Source of the DNA: Oscillospiraceae bacterium
GTDB taxonomy: Bacteria; Bacillota; Clostridia; Oscillospirales; Oscillospiraceae
Direction of reading: 5' to 3'
Assembly: GCA_017480395.1 (NCBI GenBank)
Contig: JAFVAS010000031.1
Coordinates: 1-12,865, forward strand
Length of the DNA: 12,865 nt
In this document: one piece after another, positions 6,558-12,865 of the stretch
How positions within the stretch are numbered: position 1 is the first letter of the stretch
How the letters are laid out: the number at the start of each line of letters is the position of its first letter
Notes under the pieces: generated by a model
What the model saw: the letters and a program-made list of their open reading frames with translations, nothing else
Told to the model about the DNA's origin: nothing
Databases searched by the model: none
Made by a program: the position numbers and the translations under genes

Positions 6558-7052
6558 ATGCAGTATCTGTGTACCTATCCCTCCCCGGTGGGGCTGCTCA
6601 CCCTGGCCGGGAACGAAGAGGCCCTGACCGGGCTGTGGATGTCAGAGCAGAAGTATTTCGGTGCCACCCTGGCCCCCGGCGCGGTGGAGCGGGAAACCCA
6701 GGTCTTTGCCGACGCCCGCCGCTGGCTGGACTGCTACTTCTCCGGGCGGGAACCCGACTTCCTCCCACCCCTGGCCCCGGAGGGCACCCCCTTCCGCCGC
6801 TCCGTCTGGACGCTGCTGACCCAGATCCCCTACGGGCAGACCACGACCTATGGGGCCCTGGCCGACCAGCTCTCCCGGCAATGGGGCGGCAAGAGGGTCT
6901 CCCCCCGGGCGGTGGGCGGCGCGGTGGGGCACAACCCCATCTCCATTCTGATCCCCTGCCATCGGGTGGTGGGCCGCGACGGCAGCCTGACCGGCTACGC
7001 CGGGGGCGTGGTGCGCAAACGCGCCCTGCTCAGGCTGGAGCGGGCGATCTGA
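6558..7052 (+). CDS. ogt: Methylated-DNA--[protein]-cysteine S-methyltransferase
   Basis: A 164-residue suicide DNA-repair protein that transfers the methyl group from O6-methylguanine (and O4-methylthymine) to its own cysteine. The active-site motif is IPCHRV (132-137), with C134 as the acceptor. The preceding helix-turn-helix region is seen as TTTYGALA (95-102) and the asparagine-hinge stretch AVGHNP (122-127). The tail GYAGG (146-150) is conserved. The N-terminal domain starts SPVG (9-12), as in Ogt/MGMT proteins. Length matches Ogt, and there is no AraC-type Ada domain, so it is not an adaptive-response regulator. It has its own strong promoter overlapping the putP terminator, and ends before a hairpin at 7086. 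Function in the cytoplasm is single-use repair of alkylated DNA. Confidence 0.95.
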   Translation: MQYLCTYPSPVGLLTLAGNEEALTGLWMSEQKYFGATLAPGAVERETQVFADARRWLDCYFSGREPDFLPPLAPEGTPFRRSVWTLLTQIPYGQTTTYGALADQLSRQWGGKRVSPRAVGGAVGHNPISILIPCHRVVGRDGSLTGYAGGVVRKRALLRLERAI

Positions 7053-7085
7053 TCGACAGCACCATCCGGACCAACACGAAAAGCA

Positions 7086-7116
7086 GCCCGATCCCGGTGG
7101 GTCGGGCCGTTTTCTT
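7086..7116 (+). terminator. Rho-independent terminator after ogt
   Basis: The stem GCCCGA (7086-7091) pairs with TCGGGC (7102-7107), with an inner CCC/GGG pairing around a short loop and one bulged base. It is followed by GTTTTCTT. It begins 34 bases after the ogt stop. Confidence 0.75.
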
Positions 7117-7127
7117 GGCCAAATCTG

Positions 7128-7156
7128 TTGAGAATCCTCCCGTTTCCTGCTATACT
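7128..7156 (+). promoter_or_regulatory. Promoter of the EamA-peptidase operon
   Basis: TTGAGA (7128-7133), a 17-bp spacer and TATACT (7151-7156). The -10 box is preceded by TGC, an extended -10. The leader would be about 35 bases long, up to the TTG start at 7198. Confidence 0.82.
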
Positions 7157-7197
7157 GTATGTTGATTTCGCAACGATCTGATTGAGGTGTTACCGAG

Positions 7198-8115
7198 TTG
7201 AAGAATCAAACCCTGTTCCACGCCGGACTGCTCATTCTCACCGCCCTGATCTGGGGCGTCGCCTTTGTCGCCCAGAGCGAGGGCGGCGATGCGGTGGGGC
7301 CCTACACGTTCAACTGCATCCGCTCCCTGATCGGCGCCGCCGTACTGACGCCGGTGATCCGGGCCCGCGCGCACCGGGGAAAATCGGCTCCCCCCGCTTC
7401 TCCAGCGCAGCGGAGACAGCTGCTGCGGGGCGGCGTGCTCTGCGGCGTCGCCCTCTGTGTGGCGAGCAATCTGCAGCAGCTGGGCATCAACCTGGGCACC
7501 AGCGCCGGAAAGGCCGGATTCCTCACCGCCTGCTATCTGCTGCTGGTTCCGATTCTCGGGCTGCCGCTGAAAAAGCACTGCGCCTGGAACACCTGGATCG
7601 GCGTGGGCATCACCCTGATCGGGCTCTATCTGCTGTGCATCAACGGCGGCTTCCGCCTCCAGTTTTCCGATCTGCTATTGCTGCTCTGCGCCCTGGTTTT
7701 TGCCATACAGATTCTGGCGGTGGATTATTTCGCCCCATTGGTGGACGGCGTCCGCCTCTCCCGGATTCAGCTGCTGGTCACCGGCGTGCTGACCGCAATT
7801 CCCATGCTGGCCATCGACCTGCCCTCCCAGGGGGCGGCTGCCTGGTGTGCCGCGCTGCTGTCCTGGGACGCCTGGATTCCCATTCTGTACGCCGGCGTGA
7901 TGTCCTGCGGCGTCGCCTATACCCTGCAGATCATCGGCCAGCAGGGGGTCTCGCCCACCGTGGCCTCCCTGCTCATGAGCCTGGAATCCGTGTTCTCCGT
8001 TCTGGCCGGGTGGGTGCTTCTCCATCAGGCGCTGTCGGCCCGGGAGCTCGCGGGCTGCGCGCTGATCTTCGCCGCCGTCATTTTTGCCCAGTTACCCCTG
8101 GGAAAACGCCCTTGA
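7198..8115 (+). CDS. DMT-superfamily permease, EamA family
   Basis: A 305-residue polytopic membrane protein with two tandem EamA repeats (about residues 8-148 and 157-298) and about ten hydrophobic helices, the standard drug/metabolite transporter layout. The first helix carries ALIWGVAFV (16-24), typical of the family, and the second repeat ends in the VASLLMSLESVFSVLAG segment (255-271), the best-conserved part of EamA proteins. Translation probably starts at TTG 7198, which has GAGGTG 8 bases upstream (7184-7189). The substrate is not predictable; family members export amino acids, nucleobases or other small metabolites. The stop codon TGA (8113-8115) overlaps the ribosome binding site of the next gene, so the permease and peptidase form an operon. 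A possible link is export of amino acids or dipeptides released by the peptidase, which is inference. Confidence 0.9.
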   Translation: MKNQTLFHAGLLILTALIWGVAFVAQSEGGDAVGPYTFNCIRSLIGAAVLTPVIRARAHRGKSAPPASPAQRRQLLRGGVLCGVALCVASNLQQLGINLGTSAGKAGFLTACYLLLVPILGLPLKKHCAWNTWIGVGITLIGLYLLCINGGFRLQFSDLLLLLCALVFAIQILAVDYFAPLVDGVRLSRIQLLVTGVLTAIPMLAIDLPSQGAAAWCAALLSWDAWIPILYAGVMSCGVAYTLQIIGQQGVSPTVASLLMSLESVFSVLAGWVLLHQALSARELAGCALIFAAVIFAQLPLGKRP

Positions 8116-8132
8116 AAGGAGCGATCATACAA

Positions 8133-10154
8133 ATGGAACGCTTGGAATTGGCGGATTTTCTGCACTATCAGTTTCTCTCCCAGGTGACCTACTCCCCCTC
8201 CGGCAGGCGGGCCGCGCTGGTGGTCTCCCGCTGTAACGAGGAGGAGAACCGCTACGAGAGCCGGCTTTGGCTCTATGAACAGGGCCATCTGCGCCAGCTC
8301 ACCGATCTGGGCGAGGAGCGGAGCTTCGTCTGGGAGGACGAGGAGCATCTCCTCTTTCCGGCGGTGCGCTCCGCTTCGGAGAAAAAGCGCCGGGAGGAGA
8401 AGGAGCAGTTCACCAGCTATTACCGGCTGGATCTGCGGGGCGGCGAGGCCACCCACGCCTTCACCCTGCCCTTTGCCGCTCGGGAGATCCGCCGCCTGTC
8501 CGACAGCCTGTGGTTGGCGGTCGGCACCGTCGAGCTGGGCTGCCCTGACTACGCCGCCCTGTCCGATGAGGCACGCAAGGACTGGGCCCGGCGAAAGGCC
8601 GACGAGGCCGACTACGAGGTGCTGACCGAGGTGCCCTTCTGGGCCAACGGCGGCGGCGTCACCGAGGGGAGCCGCACCGGGCTCTTCCTCTGCGACGTGG
8701 AGCGGGGGACGGCGCAGCGGCTGGGCGCGCCGGAGATGGACGTCATCGACTTCGCCATTTCTGAACATGAAATTTACTTTACATCCGTGACCTGGAGCGG
8801 ATTGCAGCCCCATGACCGCTTCTCCCTCTTCCGGGCGGATCTTCCCTCCGGGGCCCTCACGGAGATCGCCGACTACCACCTGCACGGCGGCGGCCTCCAC
8901 CTGGTAAACGACCGTCTGCTGCTCCAGGCCACCGAGGGCAAGCGCCACGGCAACAACGAAAACCGCTGGGTCTACACCGTTGACCCGGCGTCCGGGGCCC
9001 TCAGCGTATTGCGGACGGAGGAATACAATATGTACTCCAGCGTGGGCAGCGACTGCCGGTACGGCGGCGGAAGGGCCGCCCAGGCCAAGGGAGACGTCCT
9101 CTACCACCTGACCACCCGGGAGGGGGACAGCCTGCTCTACGCCCTGAACCGCGACGGCGACTCGACGCCGGTGGTGACCAAGCCCGGCAGCATCGACGCC
9201 TTCTCCGTCAGCGAGCACCACAACACCGCGCTGCTCATCGCCCTGTATGACAACTGCCTTCAGGAGCTCTATGAGGCGGATCTCACCACCGGACAGGTCA
9301 GCCGGATCAGCCATTTTAACGACGCCGTGCTGGCGGGCAAGTACATCGCCGATCCGGTGGCGCTGAACACGGTCAGCCGGGGGTTGAACATCGGCGGCTG
9401 GGTGCTGCTCCCCAGGGACTTCGATCCGGCGCAGCGCTATCCCGCCGTGCTGGACATCCATGGCGGCCCAAAAACCGCCTATGGCACCGCCTTTTTCCAC
9501 GAGATGCAGGTCTGGGCCAACCTGGGCTACTTCGTCTTTTTCTGCAACCCCATGGGCAGCGACGGCCGGGACAACGTTTTTATGGATATCCGGGGCCACT
9601 ATGGGGAAACCGACTATCAAAATCTGATGGACTTCACCGACGCCGTACTGGAGCGCTATCCCCAGATCGACCCCGATCGCCTCTGCGTCACCGGCGGCAG
9701 CTACGGCGGCTTTATGACCAACTGGATCATCGGCCACACCGATCGCTTCTGCTGCGCCGTCTCCCAGCGCTCCATCGCCAACTGGATCAGCTTCTACGGC
9801 GTCTCCGACATCGGCCCCACCTTCGGCTTCGATCAGTGCGACGCTGACCCCTTCGATTCCCCGGAGCGGATGTGGGATCACTCCCCGATGAAGTTTGCCG
9901 CCAACGTCCGCACCCCCACCCTGTTCCTCCACTCCGACGAGGACTACCGCTGCCCCGTCGCCGAGGGCTACCAGATGTACACCAGTCTGATGGTACACGG
10001 GGTGCCCACCCGTCTGGTGGTGTTCCACGGGGAGAACCACGAGCTCTCCCGCTCCGGCAAGCCCCTGCACCGGGTTCGCCGCCTGAGAGAAATAACCGAC
10101 TGGTTTGAAAAATACGCCAAAAATAGATGTGCAATCTCTGGAAATATGCTATAA
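8133..10154 (+). CDS. S9-family serine peptidase (prolyl oligopeptidase / acylaminoacyl-peptidase type)
   Basis: A 673-residue protein. The N-terminal part (about 1-410) is a beta-propeller-like gating domain with repeated strand segments such as LWLYEQ and YYRLDL. The C-terminal alpha/beta hydrolase domain holds the catalytic triad: S523 in GGSYGGF (521-527), D604 in SDEDYRCP (601-608) and H636 in GENHELSR (633-640). HGGP (443-446) provides the oxyanion region. No signal peptide is seen, so it is probably cytosolic and trims peptides taken up or made in the cell. ATG 8133 has AAAGGAG (8115-8121) upstream, overlapping the EamA stop. The same frame stays open upstream to 7182, but that part overlaps the EamA gene and is not real. 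The last residues (about 663-673) are encoded by DNA that also carries the galE extended -10 box, and look like a poorly constrained tail. Confidence 0.93.
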   Translation: MERLELADFLHYQFLSQVTYSPSGRRAALVVSRCNEEENRYESRLWLYEQGHLRQLTDLGEERSFVWEDEEHLLFPAVRSASEKKRREEKEQFTSYYRLDLRGGEATHAFTLPFAAREIRRLSDSLWLAVGTVELGCPDYAALSDEARKDWARRKADEADYEVLTEVPFWANGGGVTEGSRTGLFLCDVERGTAQRLGAPEMDVIDFAISEHEIYFTSVTWSGLQPHDRFSLFRADLPSGALTEIADYHLHGGGLHLVNDRLLLQATEGKRHGNNENRWVYTVDPASGALSVLRTEEYNMYSSVGSDCRYGGGRAAQAKGDVLYHLTTREGDSLLYALNRDGDSTPVVTKPGSIDAFSVSEHHNTALLIALYDNCLQELYEADLTTGQVSRISHFNDAVLAGKYIADPVALNTVSRGLNIGGWVLLPRDFDPAQRYPAVLDIHGGPKTAYGTAFFHEMQVWANLGYFVFFCNPMGSDGRDNVFMDIRGHYGETDYQNLMDFTDAVLERYPQIDPDRLCVTGGSYGGFMTNWIIGHTDRFCCAVSQRSIANWISFYGVSDIGPTFGFDQCDADPFDSPERMWDHSPMKFAANVRTPTLFLHSDEDYRCPVAEGYQMYTSLMVHGVPTRLVVFHGENHELSRSGKPLHRVRRLREITDWFEKYAKNRCAISGNML

Positions 10155-10155
10155 T
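10147..10155 (+). promoter_or_regulatory. galE extended -10 promoter overlapping the peptidase stop codon
   Basis: TGC followed by a perfect TATAAT (10150-10155) forms an extended -10. The peptidase TAA (10152-10154) lies inside the -10 box. The -35 region is weak (TGTGCA at 10128-10133), as is common for extended -10 promoters. The predicted start is near 10162. Confidence 0.7.
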
Positions 10156-10178
10156 GGGCCATACGGAACTATGGCCCA
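10155..10178 (+). repeat. Perfect 9-bp inverted repeat at the galE transcription start
   Basis: TGGGCCATA (10155-10163) and its exact complement TATGGCCCA (10170-10178) flank a 6-base loop. The left arm begins at the last base of the -10 box, and the predicted start falls at the end of the left arm. No T-run follows, so a terminator is unlikely. An operator spanning -10/+1 is more plausible. Confidence 0.6.
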
Positions 10179-10206
10179 CGGAAAATGATTTAAGGAGGAT
10201 GTAATT

Positions 10207-11223
10207 ATGACGGTTTTAGTCACCGGCGGCATGGGCTTTATCGGCAGCCATACCTGTGTGGAGCTCATGGCGCAGGGAATGGAGGTTGTCATCGCGGACA
10301 ACCTGGTCAACTCCAACCCCGAGGCGCTGAAGCGCGTCGCCGCCATCACCGGCAAGGCGCCGGTGTTCTACGAGGTGGATGTGCGGGATGAGGCCGCCCT
10401 CTCCGCCATTTTTGAGGCCCACAGCATCGACTGCGTGATCCACTTCGCCGGTCTGAAGGCGGTGGGCGAGAGCGTGGAGAAGCCCCTGCTCTACTATGAC
10501 AACAACCTCAACTCCACCATCACCCTCTGCCGGGTGATGGATCGCTTCGGGGTGAAGCGGATCATCTTCTCCTCCTCCGCCACCGTCTACTCCGGCGACA
10601 ACGAAATGCCCCTGACCGAGGGCTCCAAGACCGGGAACTGCACCAACCCCTATGGCTGGACCAAGTACATGGGGGAGCAGATTCTGCGGGACATCGCCAA
10701 GGCCGACCCGGAGTGGAGCGTGGTGCTGCTGCGCTACTTCAACCCCGTGGGGGCCCACAGGAGCGGCACCATCGGCGAGGACCCAAAGGGCATCCCCAAC
10801 AACCTGATGCCCTATATCACCCAGGTGGCCATCGGCCGCCGCGACCATCTGAACGTCTTTGGCAACGACTACCCCACCCCAGACGGCACCGGCGTGCGGG
10901 ACTATATCCATGTGGTGGATTTGGCCGCCGGCCATGTCGCCGCCATCTCCTATCTGATGGAGCACACCGGCGAGGCGGTGTTCAACCTGGGCACCGGCGT
11001 GGGATACAGCGTGCTGGACATGGTGCACGCCTTTGAGGAGGCCAACGACCTGACCATCCCCTATGAGATCGCCCCCCGCCGGGCCGGGGATCTGCCCACC
11101 TGCTACGCCGACCCCGCGAAGAGCGCCGAGGTGCTGGGCTGGAGGGCGGAGCACGGCCTGGTGGACATGTGCCGGGACAGCTTCCGCTGGCAGAGCCAGA
11201 ACCCGAAGGGGTTTGCGGAATAA
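10207..11223 (+). CDS. galE: UDP-glucose 4-epimerase
   Basis: GalE interconverts UDP-glucose and UDP-galactose using tightly bound NAD, in the Leloir pathway and for supply of cell-surface sugars. The 338-residue protein has the usual length. The Rossmann turn GGMGFIGS (7-14), the NAD-binding DN (31-32), HFAGLKAVGES (79-89), catalytic S124 in SSSATVY, and Y149/K153 in NPYGWTK are all present. RYFNPVGAH (176-184), the RDYIHVVDLA segment (231-240) and the AGDLPTCYAD end (293-302) are typical of true GalE rather than other extended SDR epimerases. AAGGAGG (10192-10198) precedes the ATG by 8 bases. Although it follows the peptidase closely, it has its own -10 box and ends at a strong hairpin, so it is probably monocistronic, with possible read-through from the peptidase operon. 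Confidence 0.97.
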   Translation: MTVLVTGGMGFIGSHTCVELMAQGMEVVIADNLVNSNPEALKRVAAITGKAPVFYEVDVRDEAALSAIFEAHSIDCVIHFAGLKAVGESVEKPLLYYDNNLNSTITLCRVMDRFGVKRIIFSSSATVYSGDNEMPLTEGSKTGNCTNPYGWTKYMGEQILRDIAKADPEWSVVLLRYFNPVGAHRSGTIGEDPKGIPNNLMPYITQVAIGRRDHLNVFGNDYPTPDGTGVRDYIHVVDLAAGHVAAISYLMEHTGEAVFNLGTGVGYSVLDMVHAFEEANDLTIPYEIAPRRAGDLPTCYADPAKSAEVLGWRAEHGLVDMCRDSFRWQSQNPKGFAE

Positions 11224-11226
11224 CAT

Positions 11227-11262
11227 ACAGGGCGGCCTGTCAGCAGGCCGCCCTGTTTCTTG
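11227..11262. terminator. galE terminator, possibly bidirectional with the SOD gene
   Basis: A 13-bp perfect GC-rich stem (11227-11239 with 11244-11256) with a TCAG loop starts 4 bases after the galE stop and is followed by TTCTTGCTTT. The convergent SOD gene ends at 11278. On the minus strand the stem is followed only by TATGTTATT, so termination there is likely weaker. Confidence 0.85.
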
Positions 11263-11277
11263 CTTTCCGTTATCTGC

Positions 11278-11784
11278 TTATCTGCACGGGAAGGGCCGGA
11301 TCTCCCCACAGGCGATCTTCCGCCCCGCATTCCCCCCGGGCTGGGTGGTGAAGTCGTCGGGATCGGCGTGGATGATGACGGTTCTCCCCAAAATCTCCCG
11401 CACCTGGAAGCGGTCTGTCAGAAACACCTGGAAGGCGTAGCCGTCCCGGTTGGCGAACAGCGGCGGCATATCCCCCGCGTGGGCGGGATGGGGGCAGTTC
11501 TCCGGGTTATAGTGGGTTCCCGCATCCGCGAAGGGATCCTCCCGGTTCCCGGTGCAGCTGCCGCCCCCGTGGATATGGAAGGCGAAGATGTCCTCCGCAC
11601 AGCGTTCCCGGCCGACAGGAAGGCCAAACACCTCCGCCGCCGCCAGGACGCCCAGGTTCGTCTGGTAAAAGCGGACGGTGCCCCGGATGTTGGGGCAGTC
11701 TTCGTCTCCGGCGAGGATCGCCCGGGCGTCGGGCCGGCGGCGCAGGGTCGTGAGAAATCGCATCAGTTGAGAGGGTTCAGGCAT
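11278..11784 (-). CDS. Cu/Zn superoxide dismutase-family protein, no signal peptide
   Basis: A 168-residue SOD_Cu fold protein. All metal ligands can be placed: H70 and H72 (FHIHGG) and H139 (VIIHAD) for copper, H91 (HYNP) as the bridging ligand, and H99, H102 and D105 (PHPAHAGD) for zinc. C77 and C159 can form the conserved disulfide. The C-terminal GNAGRKIACGEI (151-162) places Lys156 where human SOD1 has the substrate-guiding Arg143. It would disproportionate superoxide, though activity is not proven. Start 11784 has AAAGGAG 10 bases upstream (complement of 11795-11801); an earlier in-frame ATG at 11805 overlaps that site and has none of its own. The N-terminus has no signal peptide or lipobox, unlike most bacterial SodC. 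The gene follows the tRNA-Arg terminator; the GC-rich gap has no clear promoter. Confidence 0.9.
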   Translation of the reverse strand: MPEPSQLMRFLTTLRRRPDARAILAGDEDCPNIRGTVRFYQTNLGVLAAAEVFGLPVGRERCAEDIFAFHIHGGGSCTGNREDPFADAGTHYNPENCPHPAHAGDMPPLFANRDGYAFQVFLTDRFQVREILGRTVIIHADPDDFTTQPGGNAGRKIACGEIRPFPCR

Positions 11785-11854
11785 GGTGATCCAGCTCCTT
11801 TGCATGGTCTTGCCCCAGCCTATGCCCCTGCCCCCCGGATGGGAACCTCCCTCC

Positions 11855-11890
11855 GAAAAAACAACAAACGGACGCACGGTTGTGCGTCCG
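11855..11890 (-). terminator. Rho-independent terminator after tRNA-Arg
   Basis: On the minus strand CGGACGCAC pairs with GTGCGTCCG (11882-11890 with 11869-11877) around a 4-base loop, followed by TTTGTTGTTTTTT. It starts 4 bases after the tRNA CCA end and separates the tRNA from the SOD gene. Confidence 0.88.
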
Positions 11891-11894
11891 CTTG

Positions 11895-11971
11895 TGGCGT
11901 CCATAAAGGGATTCGAACCCCCGGCCTGCCGCTTAGGAGGCGGCCGCTCTATCCAGCTGAGCTATATGGAC
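11895..11971 (-). tRNA. tRNA-Arg (anticodon CCT)
   Basis: The complete 77-base cloverleaf is readable on the minus strand. The acceptor GTCCATA pairs perfectly with TATGGAC, followed by discriminator G and an encoded CCA. The D-arm is GCTC/GAGC, and the anticodon stem GCCGC/GCGGC holds the loop CTCCTAA with anticodon CCT. The T-arm contains TTCGAAT, with three Watson-Crick pairs and two G-U pairs. It decodes AGG arginine codons. It has a strong promoter upstream and a terminator downstream, so it is a single-gene unit. I see no repeat of its 3' end that would mark an integrated element. Confidence 0.97.
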
Positions 11972-12029
11972 ATGCCGTGTCCCGGGGGAATCCGGCAAAA
12001 CGGTCAAATTCCCGCCGCATGACAGAGAT

Positions 12030-12058
12030 ATTTTAACGGAAGTTGCCGATTTTGTCAA
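12030..12058 (-). promoter_or_regulatory. tRNA-Arg promoter
   Basis: On the minus strand TTGACA (complement of 12053-12058) and TAAAAT (complement of 12030-12035) are spaced by exactly 17 bp. The predicted start near 12023 leaves a 5' leader of about 50 bases, to be removed by RNase P. Confidence 0.87.
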
Positions 12059-12076
12059 CGGAGACGGCAAAGATAG

Positions 12077-12105
12077 TTGTCAAAGGAGAAAAATCGAGAT
12101 ATAAT
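12077..12105 (+). promoter_or_regulatory. typA promoter
   Basis: TTGTCA (12077-12082), a 17-bp spacer and a perfect TATAAT (12100-12105). The predicted start is near 12112, giving a leader of about 65 bases. It is back to back with the tRNA promoter, with 18 bp between the two -35 boxes. Confidence 0.87.
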
Positions 12106-12133
12106 TCCTATTTGTGATAAACTGAGTATGTTG

Positions 12134-12147
12134 CGGCCTTCGGGCCG
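12134..12147 (+). other. Small UUCG-tetraloop hairpin in the typA leader
   Basis: CGGCC (12134-12138), loop TTCG and GGCCG (12143-12147) form a short, very stable C(UUCG)G hairpin within the typA leader. It ends about 7 bases before the purine-rich ribosome binding region (12154-12165). No T-run follows, so it is not a terminator. It may stabilise the 5' end. Confidence 0.5.
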
Positions 12148-12176
12148 ATACATGGAGGAAGGAAGTCTAAATTCCG

Positions 12177-12865
12177 ATGAAGCAGGAAAAGTTGAGGAAC
12201 GTGGCGATCATCGCCCATGTCGACCACGGAAAGACCACCCTGGTGGACGCCCTGCTCAAGCAGAGCGGCGTCTACCGCGAGAACCAGGAGGTGGTGGAGC
12301 GGGTGATGGACTCCAACGACCTGGAGCGCGAGCGCGGCATCACCATCATGGCAAAAAACACCGCCGTCACCTACGGCGACACCAAAATCAACATCGTGGA
12401 CACCCCGGGCCACGCCGACTTCGGCGGCGAGGTGGAGCGCATCCTGAAGATGGTCAACGGCGTCATCCTGCTGGTGGACGCCGCCGAGGGCCCCATGCCC
12501 CAGACCCGCTTCGTCCTCTCCCGCGCCCTGGAGCTGGGCCACCGGGTCATCGTGGTGGTCAACAAGATCGACCGCCCCGACCAGCGGATCTACGAGGTCA
12601 TCGACGAGGTGCTGGAGCTGCTGATCGACCTGAACGCCACCGATGACCAGCTGGACTCCCCCATGCTGTTCTGCTCTGCCCGGGACGGCGTGTGCGGCTA
12701 CAATCCGGAGGACATCGGCGGCGACCTGAAGCCCCTCTTCGAGACCATTCTGAACTATATCCCCGCCCCGGAGGGGGAGGTGGACGCCCCCTGCCAGATG
12801 CTGGTCTCCTCCATCGACTACAACGAGTTCGTGGGCCGCATCGCCATCGGCCGCATCGAGCGGGG
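12177..12865 (+). CDS. typA: Translational GTPase TypA/BipA (3' end outside window)
   Basis: The first 229 residues of a ribosome-associated GTPase related to EF-G and LepA, needed for ribosome assembly and growth under stress such as cold. The G domain is complete: G1 AHVDHGKT (13-20), G2 RGITI (53-57), G3 DTPGHAD (75-81), G4 NKID (129-132) and G5 SAR (167-169). The stretch MDSNDLERERG (44-54) is characteristic of TypA rather than LepA or EF-G. The visible part ends just inside domain II (FVGRIAIGRIER). The purine-rich GGAGGAAGGAAG (12154-12165) serves as the ribosome binding site; an ATG at 12152 is out of frame. It has its own strong promoter, divergent from tRNA-Arg. A full-length protein would be about 600 residues. 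Confidence 0.97.
   Translation, partial: MKQEKLRNVAIIAHVDHGKTTLVDALLKQSGVYRENQEVVERVMDSNDLERERGITIMAKNTAVTYGDTKINIVDTPGHADFGGEVERILKMVNGVILLVDAAEGPMPQTRFVLSRALELGHRVIVVVNKIDRPDQRIYEVIDEVLELLIDLNATDDQLDSPMLFCSARDGVCGYNPEDIGGDLKPLFETILNYIPAPEGEVDAPCQMLVSSIDYNEFVGRIAIGRIER

Noticed and set aside
7182..8132. Apparent 317-residue N-terminal extension of the S9 peptidase
   Set aside because: The frame is open only because the overlapping EamA gene is GC-rich. The EamA frame has real transmembrane repeats, and a good ribosome binding site precedes ATG 8133.
8025..10070. 681-codon minus-strand open frame opposite the S9 peptidase
   Set aside because: The composition is rich in Gly, Val, His and Ala with no motif, no plausible ribosome binding site role is evident, and the opposite strand encodes a complete catalytic triad.
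11785..11904. N-terminal extension of the SOD gene upstream of 11784
   Set aside because: The extra frame runs back through the tRNA terminator into the tRNA 3' end. The ribosome binding site at 11795-11801 supports the 11784 start.
11895..11971. tRNA-Arg as an integration site for a mobile element
   Set aside because: No integrase gene and no second copy of the tRNA 3' end were seen. The neighbouring genes are ordinary chromosomal genes.
12077..12646. 189-codon open frame overlapping the typA start
   Set aside because: It is out of frame with the complete G1-G5 motifs of TypA, and starts within the promoter.

Overview
The window looks like a chromosomal stretch of a high-GC anaerobic Firmicute, most likely of the Oscillospiraceae/Ruminococcaceae type (Flavonifractor, Lawsonibacter or Pseudoflavonifractor-like). 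This rests on GC-rich coding with Firmicute-style AAGGAGG ribosome binding sites and TTGACA/TATAAT promoters, a meso-diaminopimelate type MurE next to DapF, a PutP-type sodium symporter and a cytosolic-looking Cu/Zn-SOD-family protein. No 16S or ribosomal protein is present to fix the taxon. There is no phage, transposon, CRISPR array or secretion cluster. It is mostly housekeeping and small accessory genes.

Layout. 1-1142: the end of a cupin-domain gene, then an SDR oxidoreductase, probably one operon, ending in a bidirectional hairpin. 1184-1639 (minus): a lower-GC GNAT acetyltransferase. 1732-4019 (minus): an overlapping dapF-murE pair that makes meso-diaminopimelate and adds it to the peptidoglycan precursor. 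4020-4201: divergent promoters. 4202-4798: a TetR-family regulator. 4958-6505: a PutP-type sodium/proline symporter. 6506-7052: ogt, whose promoter, ribosome binding site and the upstream terminator share one short stretch. 7198-10154: an EamA permease and an S9 peptidase in one operon. 10207-11223: galE, whose -10 box overlaps the peptidase stop codon. 11278-11784 (minus): a Cu/Zn superoxide dismutase-family gene. 11895-11971 (minus): tRNA-Arg(CCT). 12177-end: the 5' part of typA/bipA.

The genes fall into short independent transcription units with very compact punctuation, including good promoters a few bases after, or inside, the preceding gene's end. The most unusual structure is the putP-ogt junction at 6503-6560. 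There a TTGACA-N17-TATACT promoter lies across a perfect 13-bp terminator hairpin: the -10 box is the loop, and the 3' arm is the ogt Shine-Dalgarno. I did not find a convincing new multi-gene system. The points most worth checking are these regulatory overlaps, the SOD active-site substitution and the cupin that has lost a metal-ligand histidine.
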